A stretch of 8,280 nucleotides of DNA, from positions 1 through 8,280 of the forward strand of contig NZ_CALJAH010000102.1 of assembly GCF_938028185.1 (NCBI RefSeq), read 5' to 3'. The DNA comes from an uncultured Cardiobacterium sp. Its GTDB lineage: Bacteria > Pseudomonadota > Gammaproteobacteria > Cardiobacteriales > Cardiobacteriaceae. This document shows positions 1 to 5,811 of this stretch, piece after piece. How positions within the stretch are numbered: the first letter of the stretch is position 1; each line of letters starts with the position of its first letter. Position numbers and translations under genes: made by a program. The notes beneath the pieces are model-generated. The model saw only the letters and a list, made by a program, of their open reading frames with translations, was not told the DNA's origin and did no database searches.

Positions 1-1102
1 CCGCCGCGCTCTCCACCCGGCTTTGGTAGTCGTAAAGTTTTGCCTTGCCGAGCGGCGCCGCGTTGCGGTCGAGCAGCGGCCATTCGTTCAGCGTTTGCGC
101 GAAGGTCCATTCGCCGTCATCGGTTTCGGTCAGCCAGGCGAAGCCTTGTTGCGGCGCGTAAAGCAGGTATTCGCTCCAGCCGCTGCCTTCGCCGACCTCT
201 ATTTTGCGCACCACGCCGATGAGGGTGTAATGCGTGCCGTGGATGGTCGCTTCCGCGCCGAGCGGCAGGGTGTGGTCTTCGCTGATGGCGCGGCGCGCGC
301 TTTTTTGCCGCAATGCCAAGCCTTTGCCGTCGCTGGCAAGGTCGCTGCCGCAGGACGGGCAGAGGATGGTGTCGGTCAGGCCGCTTAGCCACTGTACCGG
401 GCTGCCGCAATGCGGGCAGTTGCCGCTCGCGCGGCTGCCTTTCAGTTTGCCTGCGGTTTCGAGTATTTGCGCGTCGCTGCGGGTGTTTTGCAGTTTGAGG
501 TCGGCAAGCGCCACGCCTTCGCCGGCGAACACTTCCGGCGGCTCGTCGGCGTAATCGATGGTGAGGAATTCGCCGCCGTAGCGGAAGTCGGCGACGCGGT
601 TTTGCCGGGTGCCGCTGAAGCGGTAGGGCAATTCGCCTTCGGCGGCGGCGCGGTCGAGGGTGATGTTACGCACGTCGGCGGCGAGAAAGGCCTTGTTGCG
701 GAAGTTGTAGCGGCTGCTGCCCGCACGCAGGCTGGCAAAGGCGGGCGGCGGCTCCGGCGCGACCGGGCGGGTCAGCACGTACTGGTCGCCCGATTCGGAG
801 AGCCAGCCGTCGCTGCCGTCGGCAAAGAGCAGGTACCATTCGTTCCAGACGCCCGCGTCGTAGCGCGCCTGCAAGCGGCCAACGAGGGTAAACGGCTGTT
901 GGTGGTACACGCCGCTTGTGCCGATTTGCAGCGGGCTGAAGTCTTCGAGCAGCGCACTGTCTTCGCCGCTGTCGGTGAGGGTGTCGCCGTCGCGGATGAG
1001 CAGGCTGTGGCAGTAGCTGCACACCAGCGTTACCGCGCTGGCGCTCATGCTCCGCACCGGGGCGCCGCAACTGGGGCAGTCGGTGTGAAAGAGCGCGGCC
1101 AT
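1..1102 (-). CDS. Tandem zinc-ribbon/DUF4178 protein, 3' end cut off by the window edge
   Basis: I translated this frame by hand from the ATG at 1102 and it stays open for 367 codons to the left edge, so the C-terminus is missing. It contains two similar units. Unit 1 has a zinc ribbon with cysteines C9, C12, C28 and C31, followed by a DUF4178-type domain from about residue 57 (LQIGTSGVY, then FTLVGR, WNEWYLLF, GWLSE). Unit 2 repeats this with C229, C232, C248 and C251 (the same 15-residue spacing between the CxxC pairs) and a second DUF4178 domain from about 279 (LPLGAEATI, YTLIG, WSEYLLY, AWLTE). No signal peptide or membrane segment is visible, so it is probably cytosolic or peripheral. 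The start lies 4 bases after the SPFH gene stop with no strong ribosome site, suggesting translational coupling. DUF4178 has no established biochemical function that I know of; zinc binding is inferred from the cysteines. Family call is firm, function unknown. Confidence 0.85.
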   Translation of the reverse strand, partial: MAALFHTDCPSCGAPVRSMSASAVTLVCSYCHSLLIRDGDTLTDSGEDSALLEDFSPLQIGTSGVYHQQPFTLVGRLQARYDAGVWNEWYLLFADGSDGWLSESGDQYVLTRPVAPEPPPAFASLRAGSSRYNFRNKAFLAADVRNITLDRAAAEGELPYRFSGTRQNRVADFRYGGEFLTIDYADEPPEVFAGEGVALADLKLQNTRSDAQILETAGKLKGSRASGNCPHCGSPVQWLSGLTDTILCPSCGSDLASDGKGLALRQKSARRAISEDHTLPLGAEATIHGTHYTLIGVVRKIEVGEGSGWSEYLLYAPQQGFAWLTETDDGEWTFAQTLNEWPLLDRNAAPLGKAKLYDYQSRVESAA

Positions 1103-1106
1103 GTGG

Positions 1107-2105
1107 TCAGCCCATCAGTTGTTTCAGCACTTCCGCCTTCGCCTGGTCGTAATCAGCGGCGGTAATCAGCCCCTGGTCGAGCAAGGCTTTCAGTTGGGTG
1201 AGACGCGTCTGCGGGTCATTGCCTCCTGCGGTGGCAGGGGCGGCATTGTTGGCGCCGGGTGTCATCGCGCCCGCCATTGCCTGGCCAATCGCCGCACCGA
1301 CGCCGACGCCCGCGCCAACGCCTGCCAGCCCGCCTTCGTTCTGTGCGGCAAGCGGGATGGCGGACGCCGCCTGATACTGGGTGTAGCGGTTCAAATCGCC
1401 GACGACGCCCATCGAGATGCGTTCGTCCAGCGCCTTCTGAATCGCCTCCGGCAGGGTGACGCTTTCGACGCTGAAGCGCTCCAGCGCAAGGCCGAGGCGG
1501 GCGAAATCGGGGGCGAGCAGCTCTGCCATTTTCTGCGACAGCAATACCTGGTTCGCTGCCATGTCGAGGAAGGCGATGCCGGATGAGCCGAAGACGCTGG
1601 CAAGCCGCGTCATCACCACGTTGCGCAGCGGCTCGTCGAGCTGCTCGCGGCCGTAGTCAGCGGCGACGCCCGTCACTTCGCTGAACAGCTTGGCGGGGTC
1701 GCTGATGCGGTAGTCGTACATCCCGAAAGCGCGCAGTTGCACCGCGCCAAACTCGCTGTCGCGCACCGTCACGGGTTGCGCCGTGCCCCAGCGGCGGCCG
1801 AGTTGCTGGCGCAAATTGAAGAAATAGACGTCGGATTTGAAGGGCGAGGCGAAGAATTTGTCCCAATTCTTGAGGTTGGTGAGCAGCGGCAGCGTCTGCG
1901 TGGTGAGCAGATGCGTGCCCGCGCCGAACATATCGGCCGTCTTGCCCTCATCAACGAACAGCGCCTGCTGCGACTCGCGCACGACCAGCGTCGCCCCGGA
2001 CTGAATTTCCTGATCCTGGGCGGGGAAACGCCACATCAGCGTGTCCTCGCCCGGATTCGGCCACTCGATGACATCAATAAACTGCTTGCGCAAAAAACCG
2101 AACAT
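1107..2105 (-). CDS. YdjI-like SPFH-domain protein with C-terminal SHOCT domain
   Basis: A 332-residue protein. The N-terminal part (MFGFLRKQF..VIEWP, then GATLVVRESQQALFVDEGK near residue 37) and the later MGVVGDLNRY motif (232-241) match, from memory, the SPFH family typified by Bacillus subtilis YdjI and often labelled 'virion core protein'. Residues about 40-230 form the SPFH/band-7 region. Residues 258-281 are Gly/Ala/Val-rich with glycines every two to four residues. The last 36 residues (297-332, with LTQLKALLDQGLITAADYDQAKAEVL) form a typical SHOCT short C-terminal domain. SPFH proteins oligomerise at membranes as scaffolds; YdjI helps attach a PspA-type protein to the B. subtilis membrane. 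No classical N-terminal signal or membrane helix is visible. The start is supported by a strong AAGGAGG four bases upstream that overlaps the stop codon of the DUF350 gene. Family assignment is strong; the precise role is unknown. Confidence 0.9.
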   Translation of the reverse strand: MFGFLRKQFIDVIEWPNPGEDTLMWRFPAQDQEIQSGATLVVRESQQALFVDEGKTADMFGAGTHLLTTQTLPLLTNLKNWDKFFASPFKSDVYFFNLRQQLGRRWGTAQPVTVRDSEFGAVQLRAFGMYDYRISDPAKLFSEVTGVAADYGREQLDEPLRNVVMTRLASVFGSSGIAFLDMAANQVLLSQKMAELLAPDFARLGLALERFSVESVTLPEAIQKALDERISMGVVGDLNRYTQYQAASAIPLAAQNEGGLAGVGAGVGVGAAIGQAMAGAMTPGANNAAPATAGGNDPQTRLTQLKALLDQGLITAADYDQAKAEVLKQLMG

Positions 2106-2109
2106 AAAA

Positions 2110-2116
2110 CCTCCTT
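2110..2116 (-). promoter_or_regulatory. Shine-Dalgarno of the SPFH gene, overlapping the DUF350 stop codon
   Basis: On the minus strand the bases read TAAGGAGGTTTT followed by ATG. The TAA stop of the DUF350 gene (2117-2115) shares its two A residues with the AAGGAGG motif. Ribosomes terminating on the first gene are therefore placed directly over the initiation site of the second. This fixes the start codon at 2105. Confidence 0.8.
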
Positions 2117-2516
2117 AACTCAAACAGGCCGCATTGAGCAGGCCAATCGACACCGACACCGCGCCCAAAAACGCGCCGACGGCAACATTGTTGCGCGCGA
2201 GCTCGCCGCCCGCGTCTTTGACAAAACGGGTGGCGACGAAATAGACCAAAATCTGGATGACCGCCGCGATGACGCCCCAGAGGACAAAATCGGGCGGGCT
2301 GACGCTCAGGCGGATGCTGGCGGCAAGCGCCAGACAAAAACCAATGAGCGCGCCGCCAAAGGACAAGGCGCAGGCGACATTGCCCTCGCGGCGGATGAGA
2401 CGCAACTCGGCAGGCGGGGTGCAGTGCAAATACACGGCGGCGAAGACGAACACCATCGCCACCGCCAGCGCCATGTATTGCAAATAAAGCCAGTACTCAC
2501 CTGGAGAAATGTGCAT
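2115..2516 (-). CDS. DUF350 family inner-membrane protein
   Basis: A 133-residue protein with four predicted membrane helices at about residues 10-31, 47-68, 77-96 and 110-132. Family hallmarks are present: a charged segment before helix 2 (RREGNVACAL, 42-51), an acidic residue and WG at the start of helix 3 (D76, W80, G81), Q88 inside that helix, and the conserved end of helix 4 (GLLNAA, 125-130). DUF350 includes E. coli YjfL. No reaction or transport substrate is established. The length is normal for a single two-repeat DUF350 unit. It is the first gene of the three-gene operon with the SPFH and DUF4178 proteins, and plausibly provides their membrane anchor, which is inference. The start at 2516 is supported by AAGGAG six bases upstream. 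Confidence 0.88.
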   Translation of the reverse strand: MHISPGEYWLYLQYMALAVAMVFVFAAVYLHCTPPAELRLIRREGNVACALSFGGALIGFCLALAASIRLSVSPPDFVLWGVIAAVIQILVYFVATRFVKDAGGELARNNVAVGAFLGAVSVSIGLLNAACLS

Positions 2517-2522
2517 GGAAAG

Positions 2523-2528
2523 CTCCTT
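2523..2528 (-). promoter_or_regulatory. Shine-Dalgarno of the DUF350 gene
   Basis: AAGGAG on the minus strand, six bases before the ATG at 2516. It sets the start of the first gene of the left operon. Confidence 0.75.
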
Positions 2529-2549
2529 TCAAACAATGAAGATGCGGGG

Positions 2550-2555
2550 ATTATA
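2550..2555 (-). promoter_or_regulatory. Probable -10 box for the DUF350-SPFH-DUF4178 operon
   Basis: A perfect TATAAT on the minus strand in the 102-base gap after cmoB. Transcription would start near 2543, giving a leader of about 27 bases. At 17-base spacing the -35 position reads AAAACC, a poor match to TTGACA, so the promoter may need an activator or may be weak. An inverted repeat lies directly upstream. Confidence 0.5.
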
Positions 2556-2576
2556 ACGGAGGACTGGCGGAAGGTT

Positions 2577-2611
2577 TTTACATACATCCAGGCGGGGAAG
2601 GTGTATGTAAA
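2577..2611. repeat. 10+10 base perfect inverted repeat next to the left-operon promoter
   Basis: TTTACATACA at 2577-2586 and TGTATGTAAA at 2602-2611 are exact reverse complements separated by 15 bases; one wobble pair and one C-G pair could extend the stem inward. It begins 7 bases after the cmoB stop and spans about -34 to -68 relative to the predicted start of the downstream operon. It could be a two-site operator for a dimeric regulator, or a hairpin at the end of the cmoB transcript. No T-tract follows it on the minus strand, so it is not a standard intrinsic terminator. Confidence 0.6.
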
Positions 2612-2618
2612 CGGATAG

Positions 2619-3590
2619 CTATCGCCCCTTGCGCGCGACGATGATGACGCGCTGTGGCGGCGGCAGGCCTTCCACCGTCGCGCTGAAATCAGCATTCATG
2701 AAATCGGCCAGCGAAAAGCGGTCAATCCAGTCGGTGGCGCGCTGCTCTGCGACAGTGGTTGCGACCGGCGCACCAGTGTGTTCAACGGCAAAGCCGAGGC
2801 GCGCCAACCAGCGGTGCAACGCGGCGACACTCGGCAGGAACCAGACGTTGCGCATTCCCGCATAGCGGTCGGGCGGCATCAGCACCGTTTGCGCGTCGCC
2901 GTCCACCACCAGCGTTTCCAGCACGAGACGGCCACCGTCGCGCAGGGTATCGCGCAATTGCGCCAGGTGTTGCAGCGGCTCGCGGCGGTGGTACAGCACG
3001 CCCATCGACAGCGCGAGATCAAAGGCGGCAGGGGCGCAATCGTCCAGCGTCAGCGGCAGATAAGCGCAGCGCTGCACGCCAAGCAGCCGCTCCAGCGCAA
3101 GGAATTGCGCGAAGTAATGCCAGGAGGGGTCAAGACCGAGCGCCATTTTTGCCCCCGCACCAAGCGCGCGATAGCTGTAATAGCCGTTGCCGCAGCCGAC
3201 GTCCAGCACGTGTTTGCCGGAAAAATCCACCCCGGCGGCAAGCAGCCGCGCGAACTTGAGGTCGCTGCGCCATTCGCTGTCAATGTGGACGCCGTAGAGG
3301 TCAAACGGCCCTTTGCGCCAGGGTTGCAATGCGCGCAATCCCGCTTCGAGATTGGGCAACGTGTCGCCGCTTGCGCTCACGGCAGCGCTTTGCAGATCAA
3401 TCTGTTGGGTTTCAGACGACGGTAGCGCGGCGACGGTGGCGAGCCAGTCAGCAAAATGGCCGTGCGGGGTGGCGCGGGCAAGAGCGGCGCGCACCGCATC
3501 GTCTTGCGCAGCCAGCGCGGGTTTCAGGGCGAGGGCGTGTTGCCATTGGGCAAGGGCGGGGGCGAGGTGGGGCATGGTCGCGAAACTCAT
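2619..3590 (-). CDS. cmoB: tRNA U34 carboxymethyltransferase CmoB
   Basis: CmoB transfers the carboxymethyl group of carboxy-SAM to 5-hydroxyuridine 34 of tRNA, giving 5-oxyacetyl-uridine, which widens wobble decoding in the cytoplasm. From the ATG at 3590 the protein is 323 residues, the same length I recall for E. coli CmoB. Visible landmarks are PWRKGPF (90-96, with the substrate-binding lysine K93), YGVHIDSEWRSD (99-110), the SAM-binding motif VLDVGCGNGYY (128-138), MGVLYHRR (196-203, with Y200 at the same number as the E. coli ligand-binding tyrosine), LETLVVDGD and MRNVWF, and a terminal PQRVIIVARK. The N-terminal ~80 residues are poorly conserved, as is usual. An ATG at 3575 is also possible. 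The frame stays open up to an ATG at 3623, but those 11 extra codons fall within an intergenic repeat. There is no strong Shine-Dalgarno. It follows cmoA and is probably cotranscribed with it. Confidence 0.93.
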   Translation of the reverse strand: MSFATMPHLAPALAQWQHALALKPALAAQDDAVRAALARATPHGHFADWLATVAALPSSETQQIDLQSAAVSASGDTLPNLEAGLRALQPWRKGPFDLYGVHIDSEWRSDLKFARLLAAGVDFSGKHVLDVGCGNGYYSYRALGAGAKMALGLDPSWHYFAQFLALERLLGVQRCAYLPLTLDDCAPAAFDLALSMGVLYHRREPLQHLAQLRDTLRDGGRLVLETLVVDGDAQTVLMPPDRYAGMRNVWFLPSVAALHRWLARLGFAVEHTGAPVATTVAEQRATDWIDRFSLADFMNADFSATVEGLPPPQRVIIVARKGR

Positions 3591-3594
3591 GGTT

Positions 3595-3659
3595 GTAGGT
3601 GGGTCTTGACCCACCCTCATCATTAGTGGTTTTCTTCAGTGGGGCAAGCACCACCCTAC
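3595..3659. repeat. REP/MITE-like palindromic element between cmoA and cmoB
   Basis: The gap holds GGTGGGTC-TT-GACCCACC (3598-3615), a perfect 8-base stem, and ends about 65 bases from its start in a near-complement of the opening: GTAGGTGGG at 3595 against CCACCCTAC at 3651-3659. The right half also carries GTGGGGCAAGCACCACC. Short palindromic intergenic elements of this GTAGGGTGGG...CCCACCCTAC style are dispersed in several Neisseria- and Cardiobacterium-like genomes (recollection, not a search). The transcript would fold into a stable hairpin between the two cistrons. Only one copy is present here, so its repeated nature cannot be shown from this window. Confidence 0.55.
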
Positions 3660-3668
3660 GGGCGGTTT

Positions 3669-4379
3669 TCAGACGCTCGCTACCCAGCCGCAGAATTGCA
3701 GGGCGCGAAAGCAAGGTTCGATGCGGGTGAATCCGGCCTGTTGCAGGCGGTGTTCGAGGGTGGCGGCGCGGTCGGTTTGCATGACGCGCTCCAGCGATTC
3801 GCGTTTTTGTGCGATCGCCATTTGCGAGTAGCCTTGCGCCGCCTTGAAGGCTTCGTGCCACTGGCGCAGGCGGTCGTCATCCGGGCGGGTTTTTTCCGCA
3901 AGCAGTAGCGCACCGCCGGGGCGCAGGGTTTGGCGCAGGCGGACGAGCAGCGCGTCGCGCGCTTCCGGCGGGATGAATTGCAGGGTGAAGGCCATGATGA
4001 TGAGGTCCGCCGGGCGGTAGTCGAGGGTGGTGATGTCGGCTTGCCGGACGCGGATGTTATTGATGCCTGCGCCTGCGACGTAGGCGGCAAGGCGGTCGGT
4101 CATCGCCTGGGCGTTGTCGATGGCGTCAATGGTGGCGCTCTTCGGGATGTGGTGTTGCAGGGCGATGCTGGCGCCGCCCAAGGCGCAGCCGAGGTCGTAA
4201 ACGTGGCCGTGCTCCGGGACGCAGCCTGCGCCGATGACGGCGAAGAGTTGCAGCAGTGTGGCGTAGCCCGGCACGGAGCGGTGAATCATGTCGGGGAAGA
4301 CGGCAGCGGTGCGTTCGTCGAAGCGGAAATCGACCACGGCTTGCGGGGTGTCGTAGAGGGTGTCGCGTTGGTAGGGCAT
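3669..4379 (-). CDS. cmoA: Carboxy-S-adenosyl-L-methionine synthase CmoA
   Basis: CmoA converts SAM and prephenate into carboxy-SAM, the donor used by CmoB. The protein is 236 residues, slightly shorter than the ~247 of E. coli. It shows a class I SAM-dependent fold: N-terminal RDTLYD and FDERTAAVFPDMIHRSVPGY (20-39, a strong family signature), SAM motif I VYDLGCALGGAS (60-71), IDAIDNAQAM (84-93), ADI (114-116), FTLQF (131-135), LRPGGALLLAEK (152-163), GYSQMAIAQKRESLERVM (183-200) and a final RLQQAGF. All core motifs are intact. The start is chosen because MPYQRDTL matches the family N-terminus; the ribosome site is weak. A TATAAT box lies about 58 bases upstream, and cmoB follows after 78 bases. 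Confidence 0.95.
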   Translation of the reverse strand: MPYQRDTLYDTPQAVVDFRFDERTAAVFPDMIHRSVPGYATLLQLFAVIGAGCVPEHGHVYDLGCALGGASIALQHHIPKSATIDAIDNAQAMTDRLAAYVAGAGINNIRVRQADITTLDYRPADLIIMAFTLQFIPPEARDALLVRLRQTLRPGGALLLAEKTRPDDDRLRQWHEAFKAAQGYSQMAIAQKRESLERVMQTDRAATLEHRLQQAGFTRIEPCFRALQFCGWVASV

Positions 4380-4413
4380 GGGGCGTGGAGCGGGAAGGTG
4401 GCAAGAAGGTGGA

Positions 4414-4430
4414 GTCGCCTTGATGGCGAC
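4414..4430 (-). other. Short GC-rich hairpin in the cmoA leader
   Basis: GTCGCC (4414-4419) and GGCGAC (4425-4430) form a perfect six-base stem with a five-base loop. It falls at or near the predicted 5' end of the cmoA transcript. No T-tract follows it, so it is unlikely to be an intrinsic terminator of tolC. It may protect the mRNA 5' end or may be incidental. Confidence 0.4.
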
Positions 4431-4436
4431 GGGCGA

Positions 4437-4442
4437 ATTATA
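4437..4442 (-). promoter_or_regulatory. Probable -10 box of a cmoAB promoter
   Basis: A perfect TATAAT on the minus strand, 9 bases after the tolC stop codon. The -35 position at 17-base spacing falls within the last tolC codons and reads AAGAAA, a weak match. It would let cmoAB be transcribed separately from the secretion operon. Confidence 0.42.
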
Positions 4443-4450
4443 AACAGCCC

Positions 4451-5809
4451 TTAGCGTTTTTTCTTCCGCTTCACTGCCGGGGTTTTCGGCTTGACCGCCG
4501 GTTTTGTGGCACCCGGCGCGAACAGTTGTGCCGCAAAGACGCGGCCGCTGTCCTGCGTCAGTTCGCCGGTCAGGTGCAGCAATTGCAGGCAGGCGGCGAT
4601 GTAGCGGTATTTGGCTTCCGCCAGCTGTTCTTCAGCTTGTGCTTTTTCTTGTTCGGCCTTGATTTCGTCGATGGTGTTGCGCACGCCGACTTCCCGCCCC
4701 AGGCGGGTGGATTCGAGTTTGGCGGTGTTGGTGTGCAGCAGTTGTTGTTGTGCAGCGATTTGCGCCTGCTCGCCGTGGATGGTGGCGAGGGTCTGCCGCA
4801 CTTGCAGGCGGATTTGCTCGGTCTCGGCTTCGAGTTCTGCTTGGCGCTGCGCGAGGATTTCTTGGCTTTGTTTTTCTTTGCTGCGGATTTCGCCGCCGCT
4901 GTAGATGGGGATGGTGAACTGCACGCCGACGTAGGCACCACGGTTGCGGTTGCTGTTCGGGTTGCCGCCATGTTGCGCGATTTTGTTGCGGTTGTCCTGG
5001 TAGCCGACGTTGAGGCTGAGCTGCGGCCAGTGTTCGCTTTCTGCGGTGGCGCGGTCGGCTTCGCTTTTCTCCACTTGCAGGCGGCGGCTTTGTACGGCGG
5101 CACTGTTGGTGATGGCTTTGTTTATCCAGCTTTTTTCGTCTTCCCTGCCCGCAAGGTCGGGCAGGGCGCGGTCGGCGATGGCTTCGGCGTGGTCAGGGGC
5201 GAGCCCGGTGAGGTTGGCGAGGCGGTTTTGCGCGGTGACAAGTTCGGTGCGCAGGCGGATTTCTTTGGCGTTGGCGGCATCGAGTCCGGCCTGGGCTTCG
5301 TAGGTGTCGATGATGGTCGCCTCACCGGATTCAAAAAGCCCTTTGGCTTGGGCGATTTGTGCGGTGTAGGCGCTTTTTTCGGCAGCGACGGCGGCGAGTT
5401 TTTCTTGCGCGGTGAGGATGTCGAGGTAGGCTTTGCCGGTTTCGAGCATCAGTTCGCTCGCGGTGTTGTCCAGTTGGCTGTCGCCGAGGCGGGCGGTGAT
5501 TTGTTCGGCCTGGTACTGCCGCCAGCGCGGGCCGTCAAACAGCGGTTGGCTGATTTGCGCGTTCCAGCCGTGGCTGCGGTATTTGTCGTAGCTGTCCTGG
5601 GCGCGGTTGGTGTAGTTGGCGTTGGCGCTTACTTGCGGCAGCAGCCGCGCTTTCGCCTGGTGTTGCGGTTCTTGCGCGGCGTCGCGGGCATGGCGTGCGG
5701 CGTCGTATTCGGCGGAATGGTAGCGTGCCGCCGTCCAGGCTTCGTTGAGGTCGAAGGCGCTGGCGGTGAGACTTGTATATATGAACAGGGCGGGGATGAT
5801 GCGGGGCAT
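4451..5809 (-). CDS. tolC: TolC-family outer-membrane channel of the type I secretion system
   Basis: A 452-residue outer-membrane efflux protein. TolC trimers form a beta-barrel in the outer membrane joined to a long periplasmic alpha-helical tunnel, and dock onto HlyD-type adaptors. Visible features are a short signal peptide (residues 1-18, hydrophobic IIPALFIYTSLTASA with likely cleavage after ASA), then FDLNEAW, the usual first helix, and two structurally repeated halves (about 20-215 and 225-425) with strand/helix patterns such as LLPQVSANANY, QPLFDG, then WPQLSLNVGY, QFTIPIYSGGE and GVRNTIDEIKAEQ. The C-terminal tail is Lys/Pro-rich (PAVKPKTPAVKRKKKR). The start follows the hlyD stop by two bases, so the gene is translationally coupled to hlyD. 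A dedicated channel gene in this position resembles the cya operon of Bordetella and the mbx locus of Moraxella rather than the E. coli hemolysin operon. Confidence 0.92.
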   Translation of the reverse strand: MPRIIPALFIYTSLTASAFDLNEAWTAARYHSAEYDAARHARDAAQEPQHQAKARLLPQVSANANYTNRAQDSYDKYRSHGWNAQISQPLFDGPRWRQYQAEQITARLGDSQLDNTASELMLETGKAYLDILTAQEKLAAVAAEKSAYTAQIAQAKGLFESGEATIIDTYEAQAGLDAANAKEIRLRTELVTAQNRLANLTGLAPDHAEAIADRALPDLAGREDEKSWINKAITNSAAVQSRRLQVEKSEADRATAESEHWPQLSLNVGYQDNRNKIAQHGGNPNSNRNRGAYVGVQFTIPIYSGGEIRSKEKQSQEILAQRQAELEAETEQIRLQVRQTLATIHGEQAQIAAQQQLLHTNTAKLESTRLGREVGVRNTIDEIKAEQEKAQAEEQLAEAKYRYIAACLQLLHLTGELTQDSGRVFAAQLFAPGATKPAVKPKTPAVKRKKKR

Positions 5810-5811
5810 GG

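Noticed and set aside
410..1165. Open plus-strand frame of 251 codons opposite the DUF4178 gene
   Set aside because: Low-complexity Ala/Val/Arg product; the minus-strand frame here has two zinc ribbons and two domain copies.
1107..2105. Label 'virion core protein', suggesting a prophage
   Set aside because: This is a legacy name for the YdjI-like SPFH family; no phage structural, integrase or lysis gene is nearby.
1737..2618. Open plus-strand frame of 293 codons opposite the SPFH and DUF350 genes
   Set aside because: The product is Arg/Gln/Ala-rich without domains, and it spans two well-supported minus-strand genes and their intergenic signals.
3411..3420. GTCGTCTGAA on the minus strand, resembling a Neisseriaceae DNA uptake sequence core
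   Set aside because: It is a single copy inside cmoB coding sequence. A genome using such signals would be expected to show several in 8 kb, and cmoAB argues for Gammaproteobacteria.
3591..3623. Upstream ATG codons at 3623 and 3620 as the cmoB start
   Set aside because: They lie inside the palindromic element and add residues with no family counterpart; the ATG at 3590 gives 323 residues and places Y200 at the E. coli number.
4414..4430. Hairpin after tolC considered as an intrinsic terminator
   Set aside because: The stem is only six pairs and no run of T follows it on the minus strand, while a -10 box lies just upstream of it.
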